Assembly (NCBI RefSeq): GCF_020179755.1
Contig: NZ_JAIUCY010000005.1
Coordinates: 372,001 to 436,000 of the forward strand
Length of the DNA stretch: 64,000 nt
Direction of reading: 5' to 3'
Origin: Herbaspirillum sp. alder98
Lineage (GTDB): Bacteria; Pseudomonadota; Gammaproteobacteria; Burkholderiales; Burkholderiaceae_D
How positions within the stretch are numbered: the first letter of the stretch is position 1; each line of letters begins with the position of its first letter. The translations under genes were made by a program, and so were the position numbers. Below, piece after piece: positions 32,620-40,131 of this stretch. The notes beneath the pieces were generated by a model. The model saw nothing but the letters and a program-made list of their open reading frames with translations, was not told the DNA's origin and ran no database searches.

Positions 32620-33000
32620 CCCATCAAAAGGGCCGCACTCATCGTGTGGCCCAGTCGGCTATTCCCCTTGCTCCCGACTCCCCTTGAACTCCTTCTCCTC
32701 CCCCCTTGGCTAAACTACGGACCGAGCGCTAGCGTCTCGGATCCGGCGTGCGCCATGCATGAAAAAGCTCCACCAGAATTTTCATCGAAGCCGGGGTCGC
32801 ATTGCCTGCATCCCTGCATACACTCTCGCACTCCCGGAAACCGCAGCTTTCAGCGCCGCGCGCACTCGCTTTCTGGCGCGAACGGCCACCGGCAGCCCGC
32901 TTGACATCCTCAGGCCCTTCACTCAAAGTGACCACATTGCAGACCACATGTCCATATAGTGAACATTGAGTCTGAAGAATAAACCAATGAGGAGAACCCA
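32620..33000. other. Intergenic region upstream of the cupin cluster
   Basis: About 380 bp without a convincing gene. A TTGACA at 32901-32906 has no good -10 at the right distance. An inverted repeat TCACT-CAA-AGTGA and a TATAGT at 32955-32960 near the end suggest that the promoter and operator of the next operon lie in its last 100 bp. A clear Shine-Dalgarno sequence, GAGGAG, precedes the cupin ATG. Confidence 0.5.
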
Positions 33001-33528
33001 ATGAGCGAAGTCACGCCGGCTGCAGCCAAGCTGATGCCTTATCAATTCCCTAATCCGAAGGAAGCGCCGCTGGAAATCGTGGTCAACCCGGCCATCCCCG
33101 AGGACGAGCGCATCTGGGTTCCGCAGGCCGAGAACGTCTGGTTCCGCCCGCTCTGCCTCAACGTCTCGCAAGGCTATTGGACCAACCTGCTGCGTGTGCG
33201 CAAGTCGGGCGTGCTGTCGCGTCATCGCCATCCGGCGCCGGTGCACGGCATGGTACTGAAGGGCCGCTGGCATTATCTCGAACACAACTGGATCGCCGAA
33301 CAGGGCAGCTACGTCTTCGAGCCGCCAGGCGAAACCCACACCCTCTTCGTGCCCGAGGACGTGGAAGAAATGATCACCTACTTCCACATCACCGGCGTCA
33401 TGTTCTACTGCGACCCCTGGGGCAAGTTCGAAGGTTACGAAGACGTCTATACCAAGCTCGACATGTGCCGCAAGCACTACGAAGCGGTCGGCCTGGGCGG
33501 CGACTACGTCAACCAGTTCGTGCGCTGA
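33001..33528 (+). CDS. Cupin protein of the 2,4'-dihydroxyacetophenone dioxygenase family
   Basis: A 175-aa single-domain cupin. Metal-binding motif 1 is RHRHPAPVHGMVLKGRW and motif 2 is the GETHTL region in YVFEPPGETHTL. The closest family I recognise is the 2,4'-dihydroxyacetophenone dioxygenase-like cupins, which cleave a carbon-carbon bond next to an aromatic ring, but many homologues are uncharacterised. It is first in a cluster with an SDR (16 bp), MFS carrier, second SDR and IclR regulator, which points to uptake and oxidation of a small carbon source. Confidence 0.85.
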   Translation: MSEVTPAAAKLMPYQFPNPKEAPLEIVVNPAIPEDERIWVPQAENVWFRPLCLNVSQGYWTNLLRVRKSGVLSRHRHPAPVHGMVLKGRWHYLEHNWIAEQGSYVFEPPGETHTLFVPEDVEEMITYFHITGVMFYCDPWGKFEGYEDVYTKLDMCRKHYEAVGLGGDYVNQFVR

Positions 33529-33544
33529 TGGCAGGAGCGGCTCC

Positions 33545-34279
33545 ATGACCTATCACAACGCCGACTACGATTTCACCGACTGCGTGGCGGTCGTCACCGG
33601 TGGCAATGGAGGCATCGGCGCGGCTATCGGCGAACGCCTGGCGCGCGCCGGCGCGCAGGTGGTGTGCTGGGACCTGAAGGCCAATCCGGCGTCGCCGTTC
33701 CAGCAGGATGAAGTCGACATCACCGACGCGGCCTCCACCGATGCCGCCGCACAGCGTCTGCTGGCCGACACCGGGCGCATCGACTTCCTGGTCAACAACG
33801 CCGGCTATGCCGGTTCGACCGTGCCGCTGGACGAATACGACGTGGCCGAATGGCACCGCATCGTCAACGTCAACCTGCTGGGCGTATTTCACGCCTGTCG
33901 CAGTGTAGTGCCAGCCATGCGCGCAGCCGGGCGCGGACGCATCGTCAACATCGCGTCGCTGGCCGGCAAGGAAGGCACACCCAACGCATCGGCCTACAGT
34001 GCCTCCAAGGCGGGCGTGCTGGCGCTGACCAAGTCGCTCGGCAAGGAACTGGCCAAGGCCGGGGTGCTGGTCAATGCGCTGGCGCCGGCGGCAGTCGATA
34101 CCGCACTACTGCAGCAAATGAATCCGGCCCATGTACAGACCATGATCGACAAGAGCCCGATGGCGCGCCTGGGCACGGTCGATGAAGTGGCCGAGATGGT
34201 GGCCTGGCTGTGTTCAGGCTCCTGCACCTTCAACACCGGTGCCGTGTTCGACCTGTCGGGCGGTCGCGCGACTTATTGA
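33545..34279 (+). CDS. SDR-family oxidoreductase
   Basis: A classical short-chain dehydrogenase of 244 aa. The cofactor motif GGNGGIGAAIG is present, followed by NNAG (LVNNAGYAG), the catalytic Ser in NIASLAG and the YSASKAG catalytic Tyr-Lys pair. An acidic residue after the second strand is absent (WDLKANP has Asp), suggesting NAD preference, though this is tentative. The C-terminus reads FNTGAVFDLSGGRATY. It is coupled to the cupin gene by a 16-bp gap. Confidence 0.93.
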   Translation: MTYHNADYDFTDCVAVVTGGNGGIGAAIGERLARAGAQVVCWDLKANPASPFQQDEVDITDAASTDAAAQRLLADTGRIDFLVNNAGYAGSTVPLDEYDVAEWHRIVNVNLLGVFHACRSVVPAMRAAGRGRIVNIASLAGKEGTPNASAYSASKAGVLALTKSLGKELAKAGVLVNALAPAAVDTALLQQMNPAHVQTMIDKSPMARLGTVDEVAEMVAWLCSGSCTFNTGAVFDLSGGRATY

Positions 34280-34521
34280 TGTCAAGAATGATCCGGGCGA
34301 GGGCAGCAACCGGATGCGCCACCACCGAGGGCGCGTCCGGTACCGGACCGGCTGGTGACAGCCGACCCCACAGCGCCGGCGGCATCCACAACGCCGGCGA
34401 CGAAAAGCGTTGCCCATATAACTAGAAACTAAAACTTTGCTTCCGGCATCAAGCGCCGCAAAAAGGCGATGGCACGGAGGCAGCCAAATGGCATTTACTC
34501 ATACACTTGGAGACACACTTC

Positions 34522-35808
34522 ATGGAAGTCCAGAAAGAAAAGAGCCCGCGGCTCAAACGCATCCAGGTGGTCGGGCTAACGTTTTTGATGCTGGCCGGCA
34601 TCGTCAACTACCTCGACCGCAGCACGCTATCCATCGCCAACCACTCCGTGAGCCAGGAGCTGAACCTGTCGGCGTCACAGATGGGCTTGCTGCTGTCGGC
34701 CTTCTCGCTGGCCTACGCATTTTCGCAATTGCCCATCGGCGCCATGCTCGACAAGTTCGGTGCGCGCGTGATGCTGGGCGCGGGCATGATGGTCTGGTCG
34801 GTGGCCCAGCTGGCAGGTGGTTTCGTGACCACGTTGCAGCAGTTCCTGGTGGCCCGCGTGTTCCTGGGCCTGGGCGAGGCGCCGCAGTTTCCGGCTGGCG
34901 CCAAGGTGGTCTCGGAATGGTTTGCCGTGCGTGAGCGCGGCGGGCCGACCGGTATCTTCGTGGCCTCCTCGACCATCGGCCCGGCGCTCGCGCCCCCGAT
35001 CCTGACCATCCTGATGCTGTCGTTCGGCTGGCGCATGATGTTCGTCATCATGGGGATTGCCGGCATCGCCGTGTCGGTCGGCTGGTACCTGTTCTATCGC
35101 AACCGTAATGAAGTCGAACTCACCCCGTCCGAGATCCTGTATCTGGCCGAAGGGGACGAGAACGACCCCAATGCCAACGCCAAGCTGACCTGGAACGAGT
35201 GGAAGGGCCTGTTCAAGTACCGCACTACCTGGGGCATGCTGTTCGGCTTCATGGGCGTGATCTACATGGTCTGGCTGTACCTGACCTGGCTGCCCGCCTA
35301 CCTCGAGCACGAACGTCACCTGTCGATTGCGCGCACCGGCTGGGTGGTGGTGATCCCGTACATCTTCGGCACCCTCGGCATGCTGTCCTCGGGCTACATC
35401 GCCGATGGCCTCATGAAGCGCGGCATGGCCCCGATCCGCAGCCGCAAGTGGCCCATCTGCGCAGGCCTGATCGGCGCCGGTGCGTTCACCATCCCGGCTG
35501 CCTACACGCCCAGCACCACCATGGCGATCGTCTACATCTCGCTGGCCATGGCGTTCGTCAACATGGCCTCGGGCGGCGCCTGGGCGCTGGTGTCGGTGGC
35601 TATTCCGCGGCGCCTGGTGGCGTCGCTGGGCAGCATGCAGAACTTCGGCGGCTACCTCGGCGGCTCGCTGGCGCCGCTGGTGACCGGCATCGTGGTCGAC
35701 CAGACCCATTCGTTCATCAATGCGCTGTTGATCAGCGCCGTGGTGGCCTTCGCCGCAGCGCTGGTGTACATGTTCGTGGTGGACAAACCGATCGACTCGC
35801 ACGCTTGA
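34522..35808 (+). CDS. MFS transporter (anion:cation symporter type)
   Basis: A 428-aa carrier with 12 hydrophobic segments and the family motifs NYLDRSTLSIAN near the first helix and a loop motif at helices 2-3 (GAMLDKFGARVMLGAG). This layout matches the ACS family (hexuronate, tartrate, aromatic-acid and related carboxylate carriers). The ATG at 34522 (MEVQKEK) is preceded by TTGGAGACACACTTC. It probably imports the substrate processed by the flanking SDRs and cupin. Confidence 0.93.
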   Translation: MEVQKEKSPRLKRIQVVGLTFLMLAGIVNYLDRSTLSIANHSVSQELNLSASQMGLLLSAFSLAYAFSQLPIGAMLDKFGARVMLGAGMMVWSVAQLAGGFVTTLQQFLVARVFLGLGEAPQFPAGAKVVSEWFAVRERGGPTGIFVASSTIGPALAPPILTILMLSFGWRMMFVIMGIAGIAVSVGWYLFYRNRNEVELTPSEILYLAEGDENDPNANAKLTWNEWKGLFKYRTTWGMLFGFMGVIYMVWLYLTWLPAYLEHERHLSIARTGWVVVIPYIFGTLGMLSSGYIADGLMKRGMAPIRSRKWPICAGLIGAGAFTIPAAYTPSTTMAIVYISLAMAFVNMASGGAWALVSVAIPRRLVASLGSMQNFGGYLGGSLAPLVTGIVVDQTHSFINALLISAVVAFAAALVYMFVVDKPIDSHA

Positions 35809-35828
35809 TCCCTGCGGGAGCCTGACCC

Positions 35829-35870
35829 GATGGCGCCGGCACGCAAGCCGGCTCGATAGCCGGCGCCATC
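35829..35870 (+). terminator. Strong inverted repeat after the MFS gene
   Basis: A perfect 12-bp inverted repeat (GATGGCGCCGGC with its complement) has an 18-nt loop, 20 bp past the MFS stop. No T run follows. It may be an mRNA-processing or stability element between the transporter and the next SDR, or a weak terminator. Confidence 0.5.
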
Positions 35871-35919
35871 CAGCCAGTCCCCCGACTGCAATCGAGACTC
35901 AATCGAAAAAGGAAAAGAC

Positions 35920-36648
35920 ATGAGCTTTACTCCCGATATCTTCAAGGGCAAGACCGCGCTGGTCACCGGCGGCACGCAGGGCATCGGCGGCGGCATCGCA
36001 CGCCAGCTGGCCGCATTGGGCGCGCGCGTCATTGCCGCCGGCCTGCCGCCGTTTGCCACCGAGGAATTCGCCGGCACCGGCATCTCGCTCATCGAGATGA
36101 ACGTCGCCTCCGAGGACAGCGTACGCCGTGCCCTGGCCGGCATCGACCGGCTCGATATCGTGGTCAACTGCGCCGGCATCATCAAGCGCGGCGCCGAGCT
36201 GGAGACGGAAGTCTTCGAGCAGGTGATCGCGGTCAACCTCACCGGCACCATGCGCGTCTGCGCCGCTGCCCGCGAACTGCTCAAGAAGAGCGGCGGCGGC
36301 AGCATCGTCAACACCGCATCGATGCTGAGCTTCTTCGGCGGCGGCCTGGTACCGGGCTACAGCGCCAGCAAGGGCGGCGTGGCGCAACTGACCAAGTCGC
36401 TGGCGATTGCCTATGCGGCCGACGGCATTCGCGTCAATGCGGTCGCCCCCGGCTGGATCGCCACGCCACTGACGCAGGCGCTGCAGGACGACCCGGCGCG
36501 CGCCGGCCCGATCCTGCAACGCACCCCATTGAACCGCTGGGGCACACCGGAAGACATCGGCAACGTGGTGGCCTTCCTGTGTACGCCAGCTGCATCCTTC
36601 ATGACCGGCGCCATCGTGCCGGTAGACGGTGGCTACCTGATCGCCTGA
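35920..36648 (+). CDS. SDR-family oxidoreductase, second of the cluster
   Basis: A classical short-chain dehydrogenase of 242 aa. The cofactor loop GGTQGIGGGIA, NCAG, catalytic Ser in NTASML and the YSASKGG pair are all present, followed by VDGGYLIA at the C-terminus. It is a separate paralogue of the SDR at 33545, with limited similarity outside the motifs. Start ATG 35920 follows AAAAGGAAAAGAC. Its place between the MFS carrier and the IclR regulator suggests a second oxidation or reduction step on the same substrate. Confidence 0.93.
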   Translation: MSFTPDIFKGKTALVTGGTQGIGGGIARQLAALGARVIAAGLPPFATEEFAGTGISLIEMNVASEDSVRRALAGIDRLDIVVNCAGIIKRGAELETEVFEQVIAVNLTGTMRVCAAARELLKKSGGGSIVNTASMLSFFGGGLVPGYSASKGGVAQLTKSLAIAYAADGIRVNAVAPGWIATPLTQALQDDPARAGPILQRTPLNRWGTPEDIGNVVAFLCTPAASFMTGAIVPVDGGYLIA

Positions 36649-36666
36649 CCGGCGCCAGGAGAAAAA

Positions 36667-36704
36667 TTATCCACACCCTCGCCGCGCGAACAGGCTGTGG
36701 ATAA
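36667..36704. other. Two inverted DnaA-box sequences
   Basis: TTATCCACA (36667-36675) and its inverted copy TGTGGATAA (36696-36704) are each perfect DnaA boxes (TTATNCACA) 20 bp apart, between an SDR stop and the IclR gene. The pair also forms a 9-bp stem, so it could simply be a terminator-like hairpin. Direct evidence for DnaA binding is lacking. Confidence 0.55.
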
Positions 36705-36783
36705 ATCGAAGATTGCATGCCATTGCCTGCGTCGGCCTCCAAGCTGGCGCGGGCTTTTTTGAGTGCGCCGTTTTTGCGCCGGT

Positions 36784-36817
36784 TATTTTTCGTCCGGTAT
36801 TTTTCGTCCGTTATAAT
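36784..36817 (+). promoter_or_regulatory. Tandem 13-bp repeats abutting a TATAAT promoter of the IclR gene
   Basis: TATTTTTCGTCCG occurs twice in tandem (36784-36796 and 36798-36810, 14-bp period). The second copy runs directly into TATAAT at 36812-36817, 36 bp before the IclR ATG. The repeats overlie the -35 region, where an autoregulator could block RNA polymerase. The -35 itself is poor. Confidence 0.6.
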
Positions 36818-36853
36818 CGCCGCGCCACGGCACCCATCCTTCACCCAACGCCC

Positions 36854-37651
36854 ATGCCCGCCAACGACCACGCCACGGAAGACCAGACCAAGATCGCCGG
36901 CACAGCCGCCTTTTCCAAGTTCGTGGCCGTGCTGCAATTGATCGCCGACCAGAACGACCCGCTGACAATTGCGCAGCTGGCGGCGCTGTCAGGCTACCCG
37001 CGGCCGACCGTCTATCGCATCCTGGCGGCGTTGATGGCCGAGGGCATGGTGGTCGAAAACCCGCGCACGCGCCAATTCGAAGTCGGCCCGCGCCTGATCA
37101 ACCTGGCCAGCCGCGCCTGGGACCGCAGCGACATCCGCATGACCGCCATCGATCATCTGCGCGCGCTGCGCGATGCCACCCGCGAAACGGTGCACCTTGC
37201 GGTGCCCTCCGACGCCGGTATGGTCTATATCGAAAAGCTCGAAAGCCCGCAGGCGGTGCGCATGAGTTCGCGCATCGGCACCCGCGTGACGCTCTACTCC
37301 AGCTCGGTCGGCAAGTCCTACCTGGCTGGACTGGAGCACGAGCGCCGCGAACACCTGATGTCGGCGATTCGCATGGAGCGCTTCACCGAACACACCATCA
37401 CCGACCTCGCCACCTTGCGTGCCGAGATCGAACAGACCCGCGCGCAAGGCTACGCCGAGGATCGCGAAGAGAACGAACCGCAGATCTTCTGCTACGGCGC
37501 CGCCATCGCTGGTGCCGATGGCGTACCGGTGGCTTGCATCAGCATCAGCATTCCGCTGTTTCGCCGCCATGAAGATTGCCGCGCTTCCTACATCGACCCG
37601 CTGCTTGAAACCTGCGCGGCGATCTCGCGCAAGCTGGCCGGCCCAGGTTGA
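36854..37651 (+). CDS. IclR-family transcriptional regulator
   Basis: A 265-aa regulator. The N-terminal winged helix (about residues 15-80) contains LAALSGYPRPTVYRILAALM, and a GAF-like effector domain fills the rest, ending in the usual Cys/Asp-bearing region. The frame is open upstream to 36713, but the promoter TATAAT lies inside that extension, so the ATG at 36854 (MPANDHATEDQ) is the likely start. As last gene of the cupin-SDR-MFS-SDR group it is the probable regulator of that cluster. Confidence 0.93.
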   Translation: MPANDHATEDQTKIAGTAAFSKFVAVLQLIADQNDPLTIAQLAALSGYPRPTVYRILAALMAEGMVVENPRTRQFEVGPRLINLASRAWDRSDIRMTAIDHLRALRDATRETVHLAVPSDAGMVYIEKLESPQAVRMSSRIGTRVTLYSSSVGKSYLAGLEHERREHLMSAIRMERFTEHTITDLATLRAEIEQTRAQGYAEDREENEPQIFCYGAAIAGADGVPVACISISIPLFRRHEDCRASYIDPLLETCAAISRKLAGPG

Positions 37652-37725
37652 ATGGCGTTAGTCGAGCATCAATGAAGTGTTACCGAATGCTTCGCCGGCT
37701 CCTCTGCGGTCGTACTCCTGATTAA

Positions 37726-37772
37726 ATCATCGCCTCCCCGGCCACCTGGCCGCATTCACCTGAGGCGATGAT
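37726..37772 (+). promoter_or_regulatory. Hairpin enclosing the start of the Spy-like gene
   Basis: A perfect 10-bp inverted repeat, ATCATCGCCT (37726-37735) and AGGCGATGAT (37763-37772). The right arm contains most of the GAGG Shine-Dalgarno sequence and the ATGATG start, so pairing would hide the ribosome-binding site. An inner GGCC-ACCT-GGCC stem lies in the loop. It is a candidate translational switch. Confidence 0.55.
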
Positions 37773-38379
37773 GCACAAGTTCCTGTTTTCCAACTCGCTG
37801 CGCCGTGCGCTGCAAGCCGGTGCTGCCAGCGTGGCGTTGATCGTCAGTATTTCGGCAGCGGCCACGCCGCTGGTTGACCTGATCGCGTCCGACATCCTGC
37901 CGATGACCGAGCAGCTCAAGAAAGACCTGCAGCTCACGCCCAACCAGCAAATCCTGTGGCAGCAGACCGAACAGAAGACCCGCGCCGTGCTGAACCAGCG
38001 ACAGCAACGCCGCACCCACCTGCAGGAAGACACCGACAAGGTATTGCGCACGCCCCAGGCCGAACTGCGCGATCTTGCCCGCGGCTATGACGACGATGGC
38101 GCCGCCGCCGAACAGGAAGGACGTCAGCTGAGAGAAATATGGTTTTCGATGGCCGATGCCCTGGATGACCGCCAGCGCAAGCAAGTGCAGGACTACATCC
38201 TCGACCGTATGCAAAGGGTGGCCGACGGCCCCGGCAAAAGTGATGGCAGCCATGGCAGCGGGCGTGGTGCGCGTCCATCCGGCGGCATGGGCGGCGGCGC
38301 AATGGGTGGGATGAGTGGCATGGGTGGCTCAAGTGGACGCAGCAGCAGTGGCAGCTTTGGCAGCGACAGCGGCTTCTGA
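37768..38379 (+). CDS. Spy/CpxP-like periplasmic protein with Gly/Ser-rich tail
   Basis: A 203-aa protein with a signal peptide (about 1-34, ending ISAAA) and a helical, charged body. It has the two LTxxQ-like repeats of the Spy/CpxP superfamily (LQLTPNQQILWQQ and LDDRQRKQVQDYI), which in relatives bind unfolded or metal-stressed periplasmic proteins. The last 45 residues are a Gly/Ser/Met-rich low-complexity tail, unusual for Spy. Tandem ATG codons at 37768 and 37771; the second has better Shine-Dalgarno spacing. The family assignment is by pattern and only moderate. Gene-level regulation may involve the hairpin at its start. Confidence 0.75.
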   Translation: MMHKFLFSNSLRRALQAGAASVALIVSISAAATPLVDLIASDILPMTEQLKKDLQLTPNQQILWQQTEQKTRAVLNQRQQRRTHLQEDTDKVLRTPQAELRDLARGYDDDGAAAEQEGRQLREIWFSMADALDDRQRKQVQDYILDRMQRVADGPGKSDGSHGSGRGARPSGGMGGGAMGGMSGMGGSSGRSSSGSFGSDSGF

Positions 38380-38441
38380 TTTTCTGATTGCGAAGGCGAC
38401 GCACCAAAAACTTGCGACCGGTTACATTCTCCTTCAAATCT

Positions 38442-38458
38442 TGCACAATTGACGTGCA
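38442..38458 (+). promoter_or_regulatory. Candidate NtrC binding site of the amt gene
   Basis: TGCAC-N7-GTGCA is the dyad of NtrC enhancer sites. Its centre lies about 108 bp upstream of the start predicted from the sigma-54 promoter, the usual enhancer distance. A weaker half-matching dyad (CGCAC-N7-TTGCG) is at 38400-38416, about four helical turns upstream. Confidence 0.7.
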
Positions 38459-38532
38459 ATAACGCGATTCCACAAAGAAATATAAGAATTAAATTTATTT
38501 ACAATCAACGACTTACACCAAAAGCACCAAAA

Positions 38533-38548
38533 TGGAACGGTTATTGCT
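38533..38548 (+). promoter_or_regulatory. Sigma-54 promoter of the ammonium transporter gene
   Basis: TGGAACG-GTTA-TTGCT matches the sigma-54 consensus TGGCACG-N4-TTGCW at all positions except one in the -24 element. It is 52 bp upstream of the GTG start of amt and fits nitrogen-starvation control. Confidence 0.8.
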
Positions 38549-38599
38549 TTAAAGGCGATCTCTAAACGATTCCTTGCACACTTTTTGGGAGATTTTGCG

Positions 38600-39802
38600 G
38601 TGGAAGATCACAAAAACGGCGCCGATGCGTTGTTCATCCTGCTGGGCGCCATCATGATCCTGGCGATGCACGCCGGCTTCGCGTTCCTTGAACTGGGCAC
38701 TGTGCGCAGGAAGAACCAGGTCAATGCGCTGGTCAAGATCCTGGCTGACTTTGCGGTCTCGACCATCGTCTACTTCCTGATCGGGTATTACATCGCCTAC
38801 GGCGTGAGCTTCTTCGCCGGCGCCGAGACGCTGGCGCAAAAGAGCGGCTTCGAGTTAGTGAAATTCTTCTTCCTGCTGACCTTTGCAGCCGCCATTCCCG
38901 CGATCATCTCCGGCGGCATTGCCGAGCGTTCCAAATTCAACCCGCAGCTGATTGCCACCGCCGTCCTGGTGGGGCTGGTCTATCCATTCTTCGAAGGCAT
39001 CGCCTGGAACGGTCACCTGGGCCTGCAGGACTGGCTGACCAGCCACTTCGGCGCGCCCTTCCACGACTTCGCCGGCTCCATCGTGGTCCACGCCGTCGGC
39101 GGCTGGATCGCACTGCCCGCGGTACTGTTATTGGGTGCGCGGCGCGGGCGCTACAGCAAGGAAGGCGCGATCGCCGCGCACCCGCCGTCCAACATTCCCT
39201 TCCTGGCGCTGGGCGCGTGGATCCTGACGGTTGGCTGGTTCGGCTTCAACGTGATGAGCGCGCAGACGCTGGACAAGATGAATGGCCTGGTCGCCATGAA
39301 TTCGCTGATGGCGATGGCCGGCGGCACGCTGGTGGCGTTGATCCTGGGCCGCAACGACCCCGGTTTCGTCTATAACGGCCCGCTGGCGGGCCTGGTCGCC
39401 ATCTGCGCCGGCTCCGACCTGATGCACCCGCTGGGCGCGCTGGTCACCGGCGGCATGGCCGGCGCCATTTTCGTATGGATGTTCACCTGGACCCAGAACC
39501 GCTGGAAGATCGACGACGTGCTGGGTGTCTGGCCGCTGCACGGCCTGTGCGGATTATGGGGTGGCCTGGCCGCCGGCATCTTCGGCGCGACCGCGCTGGG
39601 CGGACGCGGCGGTGTATCGTTCATCTCGCAACTGGCCGGCAGCTTGCTGGGCATTGCCATCGCGCTGATCGGCGGATGGGTGGTCTATGGCGTACTCAAG
39701 GCGACGCTGGGGATTCGGCTGGATCCCGAGCAGGAATTCGAGGGCGCCGACCTGTCGATTCATAAGATTTCTTCGACGGCGGAGCGGGATAGCAGTTGGT
39801 AG
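38600..39802 (+). CDS. amt: Ammonium transporter (Amt family)
   Basis: Ammonium channel of 400 aa with 11 hydrophobic segments. The conserved Asp and first twin His occur in HDFAGSIVVHAVGG, and the second His in WPLHGLCGLWGG. The GTG at 38600 (VEDHKNGAD as Met) is preceded by GGGAG at 8 nt and was chosen over an upstream TTG. No glnK gene is next to it, so its PII partner must be elsewhere. The sigma-54 and NtrC elements upstream indicate expression under nitrogen limitation. It may serve as carrier or sensor. Confidence 0.96.
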   Translation: MEDHKNGADALFILLGAIMILAMHAGFAFLELGTVRRKNQVNALVKILADFAVSTIVYFLIGYYIAYGVSFFAGAETLAQKSGFELVKFFFLLTFAAAIPAIISGGIAERSKFNPQLIATAVLVGLVYPFFEGIAWNGHLGLQDWLTSHFGAPFHDFAGSIVVHAVGGWIALPAVLLLGARRGRYSKEGAIAAHPPSNIPFLALGAWILTVGWFGFNVMSAQTLDKMNGLVAMNSLMAMAGGTLVALILGRNDPGFVYNGPLAGLVAICAGSDLMHPLGALVTGGMAGAIFVWMFTWTQNRWKIDDVLGVWPLHGLCGLWGGLAAGIFGATALGGRGGVSFISQLAGSLLGIAIALIGGWVVYGVLKATLGIRLDPEQEFEGADLSIHKISSTAERDSSW

Positions 39803-39817
39803 TGATGATGATCACTA
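39800..39817 (+). terminator. Small hairpin at the end of amt
   Basis: TAGTGAT-GATG-ATCACTA forms a 7-bp stem overlapping the amt stop codon. It is followed by ACAATAAAG rather than a T run, so it is a weak terminator candidate. Confidence 0.35.
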
Positions 39818-39920
39818 ACAATAAAGTCTGTAAAAATGATCTGATATCGTGCCAATAGGTTGGTCACCAGACAAACGCCGCAAAAGCATCAATGATCATG
39901 CTAGCCAAGGTCGACTATCG

Positions 39921-40065
39921 GCCGAGGCGGTGTAAAAACGTAGAAAATTTTGACCCATTGAAAAATCGGCCTTTCAGATCGGCCGCTATTCAATTTTTTG
40001 GACATCTGGAAGCGTCTCCTTTCCCACTTTTTCTCTGAGGTTTTACGTTTTTACACTGCCTCGCC
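39921..40065. mobile_element. MITE-like element with 27-bp terminal inverted repeats
   Basis: The 27-bp ends at 39921-39947 and 40039-40065 are inverted copies sharing the core GAGGC-GTGTAAAAACGTA, with about five mismatches. The 91-bp interior has no ORF and contains GGCC-centred and A/T-rich repeats. No clear target-site duplication is visible. The structure is that of a non-autonomous element or the fused ends of an insertion sequence that lost its transposase. It lies in a 330-bp gene-free stretch (39803-40131) at the boundary with an apparently acquired segment. Confidence 0.7.
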
Positions 40066-40131
40066 CAAAAGCAGACTGAGTTCTCTTGGTCTCGCTCAGT
40101 GGATGGTGCTCGACCTTGAAACCGCAAGCCG

